A stretch of DNA of 64,000 nucleotides from Vandiemenella viatica (GCA_031002005.1 JARYHS010009186.1:102891992-102955991); one strand, 5' to 3'. Numbered from the stretch's first letter, positions 12,186-24,390 are shown. Made by a program: numbers and translations. The notes: generated by a model from the sequence alone, not told the origin.

Positions 12186-14940
12186 TTACAACTGCAGGTC
12201 TCTTAAAGGAGAAGCCCGACTTACAGAGTTGGAAGACGTGCTCCAAAAAATCAAATGGAGTATAGTGGGCCTCAGTGAGGTTAGACGTCCAGAGGAAGAA
12301 TGTATCGAACTTAAATCAGCCCACATCTTGTACCATTACGGAAACTCCTTGGGAAAGCTAAATGGAGTGGGCTTCCTGATAAACCGTAGTATGAAAAATA
12401 AGGTTAAACTAATAGAAGGTATTTCAGATCGAGCAGCAAGAGTAGTGTTACACCTATCAAATCGCTACAAAATACAAATACTGCAGGTATATGCTCCAAC
12501 ATCCTCGCACTCAGACGATGAAGTAGAGTCTTTCTACGAAGATATCACGACACTGCATGACAGAGGCAAAGACTGCCATTTCCAGATTATCATGGGAGAC
12601 TTCAATGCTATTATAGGCCCCAGGAAACAAGGAGACACTGTGGTCGATAAGTTCGGAATACAAACTAGGAATGACAGAGGGGAACGACTTGTGCAGTTTG
12701 CAGAGCACACAAAAATGCACGTCATGGACACATTTTTTTAAAAAACATCAAAGTCGAAAGTGGACATGGAGAAGTCCAGATCATAAAACTAAAAATGAAA
12801 TAGACTACATTCTGTCCAATAGCCAACATTTTGTTCAAGACGTCACTGTTCTAAATCAATTCAACACCGGAAGTGATCACAGGCTGGTCCGAGCGAAACT
12901 TAGTATCTGCATAAAACAGGAAAGGCGAAAGCTAATAAAAGGAACCAATAAAACATCAGTAAATATAATCAATCTCACTGAAAAGAAAGACATTTTCCAA
13001 CGCACACTATCGGAGAAACTAGCTACCACCGCCAATGGAAATTTAGCTTCAACTATTAACACATTAGCCATAGAAATTGCAGGAACTGTTAAAACCACCA
13101 AATTAAGTAAAATTATCAATGATACAAAAACTCTCCTGAATAAACGGAGGAATATGAAAGTAAAACCTGAAAAAAAACCTAATTGAATATGCTGAACTGT
13201 GCAAGACCATTAGAAAAGAAATAGCAGCTGACATCAAGAAATATAACGAAAACCTGGTCAGATCAGTTATAGAGAACAAGAAAGGCTATAAGAAAGCAAA
13301 ACAAAGATTAATGATAGGAAAGAAACCAATAATAGCTTTAGATGATGATAATGAGCGTATTACAGACAAAACGGCAGTATTGGTTCATATCAGGAACTTC
13401 TATCAGTCCTTATACAGCAAGCAAGATGAAAATCCTTTAATGACATCAAGCCCAGACTCACCAATTCCTGAAGTCCTCCCATATGAAGTTAGAAGGGCTG
13501 TGAACGAAATGAAAAAAGGATCAGCTGGTGGTTATGACGGACTGTCTATTGACGTACTCCAGTTGACTGGAGAAGAAACCTACAGGTGTTTTCACAATGC
13601 CTCGAAGAGAGAAATATCCCATCCAGCTGGAACAAAGCAATGATTGTGTTGCTACACAAAAAGGGCAGTCGTTACAATATTAAAAACTACCGCCCCATCA
13701 GCCTCCTTCCTATCATATACAAAGTGTTTACAAAGGTCATCAATAACCGCATCAGTTCCACCTTGGACACAGCGCAACCTATTGAACAGGCTGGCTTTAG
13801 GTCAGGATTCAGCACAGTAGATCACATCCAAGTCATCCACGAAGTAATAAGTCGAGCAAATGAATACCAGATGCCCCTCTGTTTGGACTTTATAGATTTT
13901 GAAAAAGCTTTTGATTCAGTCCATCACTCAGCAATCATGCAAGCCCTTTTAGAACTAGGAGTGAATCCCGGCTATATCGACTTACTGTACAACATCTACA
14001 CCACTTCCACTGCCTTTGTCAACATGGCTGAAGTCACCAAAGAGTTCCCAGTAGAAAGAGGGGTAAAACAAGGAGACTCTATATCCCCCAAGCTATTTAC
14101 AAGCTAGAGTTGGTAATGTCAAAAATCCAATGGCAAAACCGAGGTTTGAGAATAAATGGAAGAAGTCTCAACAACTTAAGATTTGCTGATGATATAGTTT
14201 TACTCTCAAACAGTCTGGAAGAGCTCAAAGAACTGATAAAGGAACTAGAGGCAGTGTGCAGTGAAGTGGGCCTTAAAATAAATATATCAAAAAGCAAAAT
14301 CTTGCAAAACAAATGGGCAGAAAAAGATAAAGAAAAGGCAGACATGAAAGATTCTGGTATTGAGTCCGTAGATCAGTACATCTATCTTGGCCAACTGATC
14401 AATATGAATGGTGACTCAAAGCCTGAGATCTACAGACGGATAAAGCTGGGCTGGAGAGCATACGGAAGAAATTCCATAGTTTTTAAATCGAACATGCCAG
14501 TACATCTTAAGAAACAGGTATTTGAACAACGTGTATTACCGGTCCTCACATATGCCTGCCAGACTTGGACCCTAAATAGCCACACGAAGCAAAAACTGAG
14601 AACTGCCCAGCGAAGTATGGAAAGAGCAATGCTAGGGTTTACAAGAAGAGACAGGAAAAGGGCCGTTCAATAACTAAAGTAACAGACATCTTAAAAAGAG
14701 TCATGACCCAAAAATGGCAATGGGCCGGTCATGTTGCTCGCAAAAGAGATGAAAGATGGACTACGATAGTGCTGGATTGGATACCGAGAAACCTGAAAAG
14801 AGCAAGAGGAAGACCCCCGGATCGCTGGGATAAGGATATACGTCGAGTTACAGGCGTGAACTGGAAGAGGGTGGCTCAGGATCGATCGTCCTGGAAAGAA
14901 CTACAGCAAAACTATGTAGAATTAAATTCTAATATATAGC
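12186..14940 (+). pseudogene. RTE-type endonuclease-reverse transcriptase, frameshifted
   Basis: This non-LTR retrotransposon reads through four or five frame changes. An apurinic endonuclease domain comes first (CTYNCRSLKGEARL, WSIVGLSEVRRPEEE, QVYAPTSS, IIMGDFNAIIG, then GSDHRLV after a shift in a T run near 12735). The reverse transcriptase follows: NYRPISLLPIIYKVF and EQAGFRSGFSTVDH; then DFEKAFDSVHH, VKQGDSISPKLF and the catalytic LRFADDIVLLS. The C-terminal end is QKWQWAGHVARK and RPPDRWDKDI. Shifts lie near 12735 and 13175 (homopolymers), 13580 and 14660; a TAG stop ends the frame at 14105. The element ends near a (TA)n tract at 14994-15020. The family is RTE-like by motif order; the exact clade is inferred. 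It is not functional as read here. Confidence 0.88.
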
Positions 14941-14989
14941 TCATCAGGCTTAAAGAGGCTACATCCTGAAAAAAGGATCGATATAGCTG

Positions 14990-15020
<31 letters not shown>

Positions 15021-15025
15021 GAGGA

Positions 15026-15200
15026 ATCAAATTAGGATAGGGAAATGAGCCACCACTTACCTTCAGATGATGGATGTGGGGCGCGAACACACATAAAAGA
15101 CACAAACACAAACAATAAAGAAATTTTTGGGAAAAAACCCTTCGTCAACAAGAGAACATTATGAGAGGTGGGTGCAGCCGGAGATTGCCTCACGTGTATA
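15026..15200 (-). mobile_element. Penelope-like element tail fragment (PLE-H)
   Basis: On the minus strand this reads CACCTCTCATAATGTTCTC, a degraded TTGACGA/AGGG...CCC core at about 15121-15152, a TTTGTGTTTGTGTC tract, CATCATCTGAAGGTAAGTGG and TTTCCCTATCCTAATTTGATTCC. PLE-D ends at 54980-55130 with the same sequence on the plus strand. Only the tail is present. It lies immediately next to the TA tract that ends the RTE element, so one may have used the other as an insertion site. Confidence 0.7.
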
Positions 15201-15570
15201 TATATAAAATTAATTATTTTGGTTGAAATTTCTTCCTGAATGTAAGCTGGTTCAATAAATATGTGAAAACTTGGTCTGCTTAGTAATTGACGATGAAGTT
15301 TAAGCAAATTGAAAGAATTAAATGCAAACATAATTCTCATTCATCCTCAGACAAAAAGAAGATATAAGTCTGCCCATTTTTTCAATCAGGAAATCCTTAA
15401 CCAACCCTTTCCTTGTATTAGAGTTGCTAAATATTTGTTATTAGCATTCACACTAAACTAAGTTTTGATTTGCATGCTCAGTGCTTCAATAATAAAACAT
15501 ATTCTGGACATAAGTTTTTAATTGATGTTGGTTTGTTGATAATGACAGCATGGTTTAAAGCAATATACAG

Positions 15571-15811
15571 TGGGTGAGCATTGTAGATGAATGGTAACAG
15601 TCTGGTCTCATATTTGGAAGGATGTGGGTTTGACTTGAATATCTGTCCATCCAGATTTGGGTTTTCCATTGTTTTTCCAAATCATTCCAGGCAAATGCTG
15701 GAATGGTTCCTTCAAAGGCCATATCCAAATACCTTCCCGTTCTTTGAACCTATTTCTTTTCTGCCTCTAATGACCTCAATGTCAAAAAGGTGTAAAGCCA
15801 GAAAAAAAAGA
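15571..15811 (+). mobile_element. tRNA-derived SINE, diverged copy
   Basis: From CATCCAGATTTGGGTTTTCC onward (about 15648) the sequence follows the younger SINE at 57851-58102 (CAGGCAAATGCTGG, GGTTCCTTCAAAGGCCAT, CCTTCCCGTTC, GTCAAAAAGG), ending in an A run. Upstream, a tRNA-like head is present but decayed (AATGGTAACAG for the A box, GGGTTTGACTTG for the B box). The start is estimated by aligning to the younger copy. Confidence 0.72.
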
Positions 15812-16594
15812 TAAATCTCCATAACTGCCCACATTCATACATTAACCATCTGTTGATCCAGCTACCTTAGATCTGATACAAAATAGAAATTCTACTTCTC
15901 TACTTCAATCATTTTCATAAGTTATATCATCTGGGCCATGACACACAGTATTAATTTACTCTCAGTAACTTAACCAGTTCAGTGGTCATCAAAGAAAGAA
16001 AAGTGAAATGTTAATTTAATAGCAGCAAATATCTTCTTGGGAAATTCAGTAGTTTTATTTAAATTTGGAAAATTAACAATGGTAGTTAATCGTTAATTTT
16101 ATGATATAAATTACACAAGGACTGGAATTTTTGCGTTTCAAAATTTCTTCCACTTTCAGGATCAATTCAAATAATTGCCTTTTGGAATATGATGAAACCT
16201 CCAAGCATTTTTACGTCTTGCAACAGTCATCAGAGCAATTTGTCTACAACAGTGTGTATTTATCACGGATTTAACAATTGTTAAAGCAATAAAACTACAG
16301 TTTTAAGATGCAACAGACAATACCACATTTGTGGAGAGTCAAATGAGAAAGAATGAAGTTTTGCTTCATTTTTTGCCATCTGCACGTAAACTGAAAATGT
16401 TTGCCATTATTTGTGGTCTTACTACATCTAACAAAAAACTGAGGAAATTGATCCTTTATATTTTCTACAGAAAAGGAGGAGGAAAACCTGTATCCAGAGA
16501 AATACAGCAAAATATCTTAATGTCTGGAATAATACATAAATTACCAGAAAATTGTAAAGATGAGTACTTGACTAAGACATAACCAAATCATTTA
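15812..16594. other. Intron sequence without recognised feature
   Basis: No protein or repeat signature was identified between the SINE and the mariner. Open frames near 16295-16582 lack recognisable motifs. Confidence 0.4.
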
Positions 16595-17815
16595 CGAGGG
16601 CTCTCCAGAAAGCAACAGACATTTTGGCCTGGCACAGCAGTAGGCGGGGCTAGCCCTGCCATCTTGGCGTAAGAGTTTTCAGTACGCAACCAGCTGTTGT
16701 AGCTGGAACATCGTGTATATCGTACTTTGTATACAGTGCAGTGTTAAAATGAGCAATGCAATTGAAAATCCCGCCATTTGTGAAGTGTGAGCTGTGATAA
16801 GATTTTTGTTGGTGAAAAATCACAAACCAATTAAAATTTATCGCCCGCTTTTTGATGTGTATGGCTAAGGAATAATGAGTGAAAGCCAAGTGAGGCAGTG
16901 GAGCATTGATTTTAAAAATTGCCTTTGCCAGTGTTCACAATGAGGATCACTGTGGTAGGCCTAGTCTTGTGAGTGATGAATTGGTGACGAAAATCAACAA
17001 AAAAAAAATCTGTGAAAATCATCGTTTCACATTTACGGAACTCTCAGAAGATTTCCCCCAAATTTCACGTAGTTTAGTTCATGAAATTGTGGTTGGTAAA
17101 CTGGGTTACTACAAATTTTGTGCCAGGTGGGTTCCGAAAATCCTAACAGAAGACCACAAAAAACAGAGACTTGTTGCAGCATGGACATTTCTGGAAGACT
17201 GTGACTAAAGTGGAAACCAAGTTATCGATCGTATTGTAACTGGCAACATGACTTGGGTAAAGCATGTCACCTGTGAAACAAAATGGCAGTCGATGGAATG
17301 GGGACACACACATTCGCCCAAGAAACTTAGGAAGTGTCTGCAAACACTGTCAGCTGGAAAAATCATGGTTACTCTGTTTTGGGAAGCTCAGGGAGTGAAT
17401 CTCATTGTGGCTAAACAATCAACTCGGAGTGGTATTACGAAACACTTGGAAAATTAAGACGCGCAATACAAAATAAGCGTTGGGGAAAATTCAGCAAGAA
17501 AGTTTTGTTTCTCCATAACAATGCTTGTCCACACATGGCCAATTGTACCCAAGAACTCTTGGGTGGTTTTGGATGGGAAGTTATCAATCATCCACCGTAC
17601 AACCGGGATTTGGTGCCGAACACTACCACCTGTTCCCAGCAATGAAGACGTGGCTTGCTACGCAACGCTTTGACATTGGCGCTGAACTGCATGCCGGAGT
17701 AAACCAGTGGTTGAACTAGCAGGCAGCAGATTTCTACAGAGAGTGTATTGAAAAGCTTGTACCATGTTATTATAAATGACTTAATTTAAACGGCGATACT
17801 GTCTGGAGAAGGGAT
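16595..17815 (+). mobile_element. Mariner-like DNA transposon, dead
   Basis: The left end CGAGGGCTCTCCAGAAAGC follows a TA dinucleotide. A weak inverted match (TGTCTGGAGAAGGG) lies at about 17800-17815. The interior carries a recognisable but disrupted mariner transposase in several frames. The length of about 1.2 kb is normal for mariner, so the element is nearly full length but decayed. The right terminus is approximate. Confidence 0.8.
16880..17760 (+). pseudogene. Mariner transposase remnant, D34D catalytic residues lost
   Basis: Mariner transposases cut and paste at TA sites using a D,D34D triad. The readable blocks, in order, are HNEDHCGRPSLVSDELV, FPQISRSLVHEIV, then KFCARWVPKILTEDHKKQR (helix-turn-helix part), IVTGNMTWVKHVT, TLSAGKIMVTLFW, LHNNACPHMA, and AVNQWLN-like and AADFYRECIEKLVPCY ends. 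The usual GDETW motif has become GNMTW and HDNARPH has become HNNACPH, so the first two catalytic aspartates are Asn. The third (SPDLAP) reads NRDLVP. Stops at 17208 and 17457 and several frame changes make it non-functional. Confidence 0.85.
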
Positions 17816-18047
17816 TTGAGCCATCACTTACTATACTTGTAGTTATTGTAACAAAAAAAAAAATTTTTGCTCATTGAAAAATAGGTACCTGATGAGTAAC
17901 CAGTAATTGTGCCATTTCCATACTTCATTCAGTTCCATATTGCCTTTGGTCAGCAATCATAGTTTTCTCTTCTTTCCTAGTACCATCCCTCAGTTTACCT
18001 TTTTTTATTTCCTGTGGTGAATAAAAAATTGTTTTGTTACTTTACAG

Positions 18048-18245
18048 GGTTACCGCCAGCTGTATATATTTGCTGGACAGAGGAGTAAAGAATATCTGAA
18101 TGACTTTTTTACTTACAATGTTGACACACAAGAAGTAAAGGTTATAAGTGAAGGTACAAAGAAAGAGGCCAGCAACATTCCAGCTGCAGGTTTTACACAG
18201 CGTGCTACTATAGATCCTGATATAAATGAAATTTATGTCTTATCG
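18048..18245 (+). CDS. MKLN1: Muskelin, kelch-domain exon 2 in window
   Basis: 66 codons, phase 0 at both ends, acceptor TTTACAG and donor GTGAGT. The peptide starts GYRQLYIFAGQRSKEYLNDF and ends FTQRATIDPDINEIYVLS; vertebrate muskelin has the near-identical YVFGGQRSKTYLNDFF and GFTQRATIDPELNEIHVLS. The first strand is a kelch blade start with AG in place of the usual double glycine. The match is continuous, without stops, and is the strongest single identification in the window. Confidence 0.97.
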
Positions 18246-18420
18246 GTGAGTACTCGATAAGGATGTGCCGTGTAAAATTGTTACTTAAGTCTTACATTTT
18301 AAAATAATGTTTCTGTGCATTGTGTTAAATGTTCTAGGTGTTATTAATACATTATTTATCTAACTCTCTCTTAAAAACCTATATTAAACTTTTATTGAAA
18401 ACCATGTAAATCAATGAGGG

Positions 18421-18735
18421 TTGACATTCACACAAAGCTGGGAAATTATGACATCGTGAAGTGTCTCGTCAACATCAAGGAGTCGATTGGTAAGATTAAA
18501 CCTTGTTTGATAAATGCTGGTTGGTGTAATTCATGGCTGAACCTCAGCTGAATGTAATATAACATATCAAATTGTGATTATTGGAGGAGACACGGAAACG
18601 GAAAGTTTCGATACAATAAATGAAACTTACATTGATGAAATTATCATTAACCATGTTTGACAGGAGTTAAGACTAGAGGAGCTGGAAGAATTAAGAACAA
18701 CCCTGAAGAGGTTGAAAGAGATTTTTTTAATAATG
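18421..18735 (+). pseudogene. Pogo/Tigger transposase C-terminal remnant
   Basis: The frame gives DIVKCLVNIKESIGKIKP, then CLINAGWCNSWLN, and in a second frame ETESFDTINETYIDEIIINH followed by ELRLEELEELRTTLKR. Tigger-derived proteins of the TIGD1 type carry an equivalent order: an alpha-helical region with an I.ESW..VK motif and a C..W..LW, then an acidic helix ending in ELT.EEL.EL. This is inferred from motif order only. Stops break the frame. The position just downstream of a muskelin exon is intronic. Confidence 0.45.
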
Positions 18736-19882
18736 AATTTTGAAGACTACATTTTTCTTTAGCAGAACTAAGTGATTGGTTATTAAGTTTAATCAGTTAG
18801 ATTGTGATGGGTTTACACATTACTTAAATAAAACTACACTACTACTTATCATACAGAAATCACAAAGTCACATGGTTGCAGACAGAAGGCAACAAGATTA
18901 GGTATGCCAGTACTAACAGGCCTAGTGAGACTTCAGGCAGAAACTCGGTTCCTTCTCTCTCCTTCCCTCTTCTCAATGTTCATACTGGCTGTCCGGTCTC
19001 TGTTGGTCTAACCTGAGAGAGGAAAAAAGCTTTCTTTTATTTTTATTATTTTAAATAAAATCTAAATCCTATATGCTAATACATCAAACCCATTATTTTA
19101 TTTGAATTCCTTGTCTCCTTATCCACACATTTCCATGTAAATTCTATGGACAATGAAACATTACCTATTGAAATTTTGTGATCCATGTGTCTATTGGATT
19201 TTAAGACAGTTGACCAATGATGTAAGGTGAAGCTTGTGTATTGTTGTATAACTTGGAAACATTATGATGCATACTTTGATGAATTCCCTCTAATCACTGT
19301 TGTTAGGGAATGAAATAAAGGTTCATTATTATGAGCCATTAACGGAAAATTAATTTATAGCATGGTTATACACATTTTCTCATCTTAGAAAAATGGTGCA
19401 TGTCAACTCTGAACTTGAAAAATTATCACCATTGTTTTGGGGTCACCAACAGATTAATTCCCAAGCAACACCAAGAGAAATGAAAGACCTTCAAGAATAC
19501 AATGTTCGATGTTGTAACATAAGAAAAGTTGAGATGTGGAAGCCACTCATCATAAACTTTAATGCAAGAGATTACACATTCTGATTGATGTTCTAGAGTA
19601 TAATTTTCCAACTTGAAGACATGCCGGGGGGACATGAGGTGCAAAGTAGGTTCGCCACCCTTGTGAACAATACCCTAACTCTACACTGTTAGAAGTACTA
19701 TGTCTCCCTCACCTCCTCTGAGTTTAAAACCTTTATTCTAACATCAAGTATTTAGTGAGTTGTTATTGTTTGTACTAAGAAGTCGAAATTTACCTTTTTA
19801 ACAATAAAATTGTGGTAAGGGGTGAGGGCTAGGAAACTTTTATTTGATGAAAGGGTGGTGTGGTAAGAATCAGAAATCCATC
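18736..19882. other. Muskelin intron, nothing recognised
   Basis: Flanking intron sequence up to the hAT target-site duplication. Short open frames at 19393-19644 on both strands have no recognisable motif. Confidence 0.4.
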
Positions 19883-19910
19883 CTCTAGAGCAGCGGTTGG
19901 CAACGCGCGG

Positions 19911-20470
19911 TGTCGGAGAACATATTGAATGATCCGTGATTGATAATAGCAATTCCTTCCGACTCTCTTTATAGTCCCCTATTTGATTAGTTTCGACCAC
20001 CTAAGGTAAGGACGATCAGACTTCGTATATTAAATTAATCTCGGCCGCCACCATAAGCTGGCTAGGGTACAAATCAATATGCATATAACAAAAAGTTTCT
20101 TCAAATAAATCCAAGTGTATGCAGAACACAAGCCGAAGATTTACTCACAGTTTTGTACAGCATAAATGTACCCGGCCACCAATGGAAAAAAGTAATTAAA
20201 GCACATACAAGTAAAATTACTGGTAGTGACTATATAATCCTAAGATGCCGGTTCTTCAGAGTGTAAAAACAATTCTTTCCATCACTTTCACAAAACCAGA
20301 GGAACGATACACACGACATTCTCTGCACGACGACTCCACACTCTCTGACCTACTCCTCAACTGTTAGTCTCGCAAGTCACCGATACTCATAGCATTCGGT
20401 ACTTGGCATAGAATAATTATAATTAAAATAAGTTAATTACTGAAGGGGGCAAGCCTACTGTAATGTGACA
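19911..20470 (-). repeat. 3' LTR of nested retrotransposon
   Basis: This is the 560-bp LTR next to the polypurine tract. It matches the other LTR almost base for base except for a 14-bp stretch at about 20320 that is absent from the right copy, plus a few substitutions. A TATA box (CTATAAAG on the minus strand, about 19968-19974) lies near the 3' end of the LTR. The high LTR-LTR identity indicates a fairly recent insertion. Confidence 0.92.
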
Positions 20471-21317
20471 ACCCCTTCCATGTCACGGTCCTAATGTGAA
20501 GCCGCAGGCAAGACATTTGAACCTGGGACATATTTTAGGTTAGTTGTTAGTAGGTAGTTACTAAAAAAAATCCCTACCTGATACAAGAACACCATAAAGT
20601 AAATTGCTATACCAGATTATTGGTGGCCGGTCCCTACCGAACAAAATTACAAACATATTCACAAAAATTCATTCACATACAATTATATCTTCCTGGAAAG
20701 AAAGCACAAAATTACAAAATAATAATTTCTTGAGGTTAAACGTCTGTTCCTCACTCAAAAGCACATGAACATTAACAGCATTACATCAGTCATAGTTTTT
20801 CTTTTCTATGGATAGTATCTCACTCTCTATCCTAGATACATCTTTGTCAGTGAAACACCAGATTGTTATTACCAGAGCTTCCCACGATAAGGTAACTTTT
20901 CCTTCCTTTGGCGAGGCTCGGTTAAAATGAGGTCAATGACCTGAAGGTTTGTCAACATAGCCTTCAACAATTGCATTTACACTTACTACCCCTTCCAAGA
21001 AAATCGAATTAAGACTACACCAAACACTAAAAGAACATATTTATAGTTCTGTTATTAACACAACGACGTCTATCCTTTCGACACATCCTTGAGGGGTTAC
21101 TCGGTGTTCGGGATAAGGACTACCCTTAAGCACTCCAGGGCACACCCTCCAAACCTTAAAGTGATGCTGACTTGAGATATAAATTACTTAATGTAACTCA
21201 AAACATTTATTCCCTAACTCACTATCTATATCAAGTATCTTTGTGATTTGTCTTAAACAAAAGAGAACACCTACCAAGAAGTATTAAACTAAACAACCCT
21301 ACAAAGTACAAGGCATT

Positions 21318-22040
21318 TTAAGAAAAGAAAAAAATCAAAATTTCTAGAAAACCATTATGTTGAAGACAGACTTTAAACTTCAGCTTTGTGAAAATCACTT
21401 TGCCCAACATAAATAACTTAAAAAAAAATACCATTAAAATGTAGTACATTGAGTAATGTGAATCTCTTGTGCTAAAAGAAGGATGGTTGTATTTTAATTT
21501 AAGTACGTTGATGCCCTCATGAAATAAGCCCAGTTTTCCCTTGGACCAAAGAGAGATTATTTCCTTTTTCTTAACATGTACTCCTGGTTCTTCCATCCTA
21601 TCCTTCTTCTTCTTCCTACGTTTCCTTCCTCGCATTATGGAATTACACTTTTCAAAAGTCTCAAGTGAACGTTGGAGAACAAAAAATTTCATTAGGTTGA
21701 TTGAAAAACCTACAGTATGACCATATGGGCTAGTACTGAGGTACTGTTCAACATGTACAAATTGCTTGTATCCAATGGGAATCTCATTTGCCAATACTCT
21801 AGTACTGTGGTGAGTGAGGAAAACAAGGTCTGCCCCGAAAGGAAACATTAAATTATAAATGTGGTTCGCAAACTTAGTGACACAAGTTGGTTTGCAGAGT
21901 TTGAAAATTGCTCTGGGCATAGCCAGCTTGCTCTCCTTTAGAGAAATTGTAGGTACATTACTTACATTAATACCTGTAACTAGACAAGTAGTTTCTGAAA
22001 TTGACTGAATACTAACACTAGTTAGAGAGTCAATACGCAA
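21318..22040 (-). CDS. Unrecognised ORF, 240 residues, inside LTR element
   Basis: This is the longest minus-strand frame in the LTR element, downstream of the gag-like ORF and separated from it by about 76 bp. Its central part (KLCKPTCVTKFANHIYNL, then FPFGADLVFLTHHS, then STSPYGHTVGFSINLMKFFV) looks like folded protein. The next part is a lysine/arginine run (GRKRRKKKKDR) and the last 60 residues are hydrophobic and low complexity. It could be a degraded pol fragment, for example from around the protease, or a captured sequence. I see no protease DTG, RT or integrase motif. Confidence 0.35.
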   Translation of the reverse strand: MRIDSLTSVSIQSISETTCLVTGINVSNVPTISLKESKLAMPRAIFKLCKPTCVTKFANHIYNLMFPFGADLVFLTHHSTRVLANEIPIGYKQFVHVEQYLSTSPYGHTVGFSINLMKFFVLQRSLETFEKCNSIMRGRKRRKKKKDRMEEPGVHVKKKEIISLWSKGKLGLFHEGINVLKLKYNHPSFSTRDSHYSMYYILMVFFFKLFMLGKVIFTKLKFKVCLQHNGFLEILIFFFS

Positions 22041-22116
22041 AGCATCACGCGGAACCGGTTGCTACCTGGACCAAAACAAAGCTCATATCTTTTCCTGGTA
22101 CTCCGAGTCCCTCCTG

Positions 22117-22545
22117 TTAGTCATTAAGGGGTTTCAAATTACTCTGCTGCTTGAACTGATCTACATTCCTCACAAAACAATCTTGTCGTAATTGCACTAA
22201 CTCGCCGCTTAACTGCAATAGTCTATCATCAAAATGAGCAGTGATATGAGAGCGAAGGGCTTCACTTTTCACTCCTATTTCATCTTTAAGAGCAGTCACA
22301 TTATCCTGGACGCCATTTATTTCAGCTTGAAGAGCAATCACATTATCCTGGACGCCATTTATTTCAGCTTTAAGAGCAATCACATTATCCTGGACACCAT
22401 TTATATCAGCTTTAAGAGCAACCTTATCTTTAAGTTCTTTAAAGTTTTTATTCATCTCTTCGATTAACTTCACCAACATTTCCGTTCCGGGTGGCATATC
22501 ACCTTGCTCTGCTACCCCTTCCATTGCAGATTGCTTGGTCTCCAT
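22117..22545 (-). CDS. Gag-like coiled-coil protein with 14-residue repeats
   Basis: 142 residues. The N-terminal region is acidic and precedes a helical MLVKLIEEMNKNFKELKDKV segment. Then come four repeats of a 14-residue unit (EINGVQDNVIALKA-like, each two heptads), then a helix with HITAHFDDRLLQLSGELVQL. Arthropod Gypsy-type Gag proteins often begin with such coiled-coil segments. In this element it sits where gag should be, just after the 5' LTR and leader on the minus strand. No zinc knuckle is present, so it is either only the N-terminal part of Gag or a reduced Gag. The assignment rests on position and composition, not on a firm family match. Confidence 0.5.
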   Translation of the reverse strand: METKQSAMEGVAEQGDMPPGTEMLVKLIEEMNKNFKELKDKVALKADINGVQDNVIALKAEINGVQDNVIALQAEINGVQDNVTALKDEIGVKSEALRSHITAHFDDRLLQLSGELVQLRQDCFVRNVDQFKQQSNLKPLND

Positions 22546-22559
22546 TTTTAAAAAAGATC

Positions 22560-24026
22560 AAAACTAAACCAAACTTGAATGAGGCTATGAGGCCAATAAG
22601 TTGCTCTCACAATACTTATCCCCCAGACGTGAATAAACAGGGCAAAAGGTAGATCTTTCAGTTTCAAATCAACTCACAACAACGCCGTGATAATTTGTCA
22701 AAAGGAACAAAACAACCAAGTATAAATATTCCACAACCAAAGTCAGATTTGCATCAAAGAGAGAAAAAAAAAGTCTCGTTCACTTCTCCAACCTGTTGCT
22801 GCAATTAAAACACACATAAATAGTGCAGTAATTATACCCTCATTTACTACTGCTGACTGCTGGTGTCAATCCCATATGCAGACGTCGCTCAATGGTAATA
22901 CCACCTAAAAATGGCATGCACAGAAAAAGTTATACTTGTTAACGTAAAAGTTTTCGCGTCTTCCTAACACAATTAATGTCTTTGAAAAATGTAAATAATT
23001 GCAATATATTTTATTTTATTTTTCCAGAAAGGAAAAAACTTCATTCGTAAGTAGAACTGAAATTTGAAATTTCTGTACAAAACAAAATCTTATGGGAGAG
23101 CGAAATAAAATTTTCCGCGAGTATAAACTCTTACTATTATGCTATAAATTTTCCGGAAGCTCCGGTAAATAACAACCGATGGTACAGATCTTTGAAACAA
23201 AATCCCGTTAATCTGCTATTCTTTTACTTCAAAATTATTATATTTAAAAAATATTTCCCGGTTGTTTAATAGTATAATGTTGCCTGTTAGATGTCAAAAC
23301 TAAACTTGAATGAGGCTATGAGGCCAATAAGTTGCTCTCACAATACTTATCCCCCAGACGTGAATAAACAGGGCAAAAGGTAGATCTTTCAGTTTCAAAT
23401 CAACTCACAACAACGCCGTGATAATTTGTCAAAAGGAACAAAACAACCAAGTATATATTCCACAACCAAAGTCAGATTTGCATCAAAGAGAGAAAAAAAA
23501 AGTCTCGTTCACTTCTCCAACCTGTTGCTGCAATTAAAACACACATAAATAGTGCAGTAATTATACCCTCATTTACTACTGCTGACTGCTGGTGTCAATC
23601 CCATATGCAGACGTCGCTGCAATGGTAATACCACCTAAAAATGGCATGCACAGAAAAAGTTATACTTGTTAACGTAAAAGTTTTCGCGTCTTCCTAACAC
23701 AATTAATGTCTTTGAAAAATGTAAATAATTGCAATATATTTTATTTTATTTTTCCAGAAAGGAAAAAACTTCATTCGTAAGTAGAACTGAAATTTGAAAT
23801 TTCTGTACAAAACAAAATCTTATGGGAGAGCGAAATAAAATTTTCCGCGAGTATAAACTCTTACTATTATGCTATAAATTTTCCGGAAGCTCCGGTAAAT
23901 AACAACCGATGGTACAGATCTTTGAAACGAAATCCCGTTAATCTGCTATTCTTTTACTTCAAAATTATTATATTTAAAAAAATATTTCCCGGTTGTTTAA
24001 TAGTATAATGTTGCCTGTTAGATGTC
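22560..24026. repeat. Tandem duplication, two 731-736-bp units
   Basis: Unit 1 (22560-23295) and unit 2 (23296-24026) both run from AAAACTAAAC through TTGAATGAGGCTATGAGG to GCCTGTTAGATGTC. They differ by a 5-bp CCAAA indel, a few 1-4-bp indels and isolated substitutions. The duplication lies between the short frame at 24030-24236 and the gag-like ORF, so it separates the 5' LTR leader from gag. Divergence between units is low, comparable to that between the LTRs. Confidence 0.93.
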
Positions 24027-24390
24027 TTCTCAACTCCTCCCGCTATTTTCTGCAACGTTTTCACAGCTCGTCTGATCCATGATTTGTTGTTCTGCTATCT
24101 GTGTTGCGTTGTTCACAGGTACTGCATCACTGTATCCACTGCTGAAGTATTCGTCTCTGGTTGTCCGTGTTGACTCTTTTGCTTTGTCGTCTTTGCACCA
24201 GCTCGCTGCTTGCAGAGTATTTCTTCTCGCGCGCACTGTCTTTGGTTGAATGCGCTTCGCGATTCTTAAGCGTTGTTCAACTGTTTATTCTTATGCCACG
24301 CACTCAACACTCTTTATTTTGTGATTTAGACGGCTTTTCTAAGCACTTCAACCGCCTATTAAATTCACAAGTCCTGTATTTAGGTCGACA

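Noticed and set aside
22234..22467. 77-residue plus-strand ORF with repeated SNHIILDAIYFSFK
   Set aside because: It is the antisense shadow of the gag-like repeat on the minus strand.
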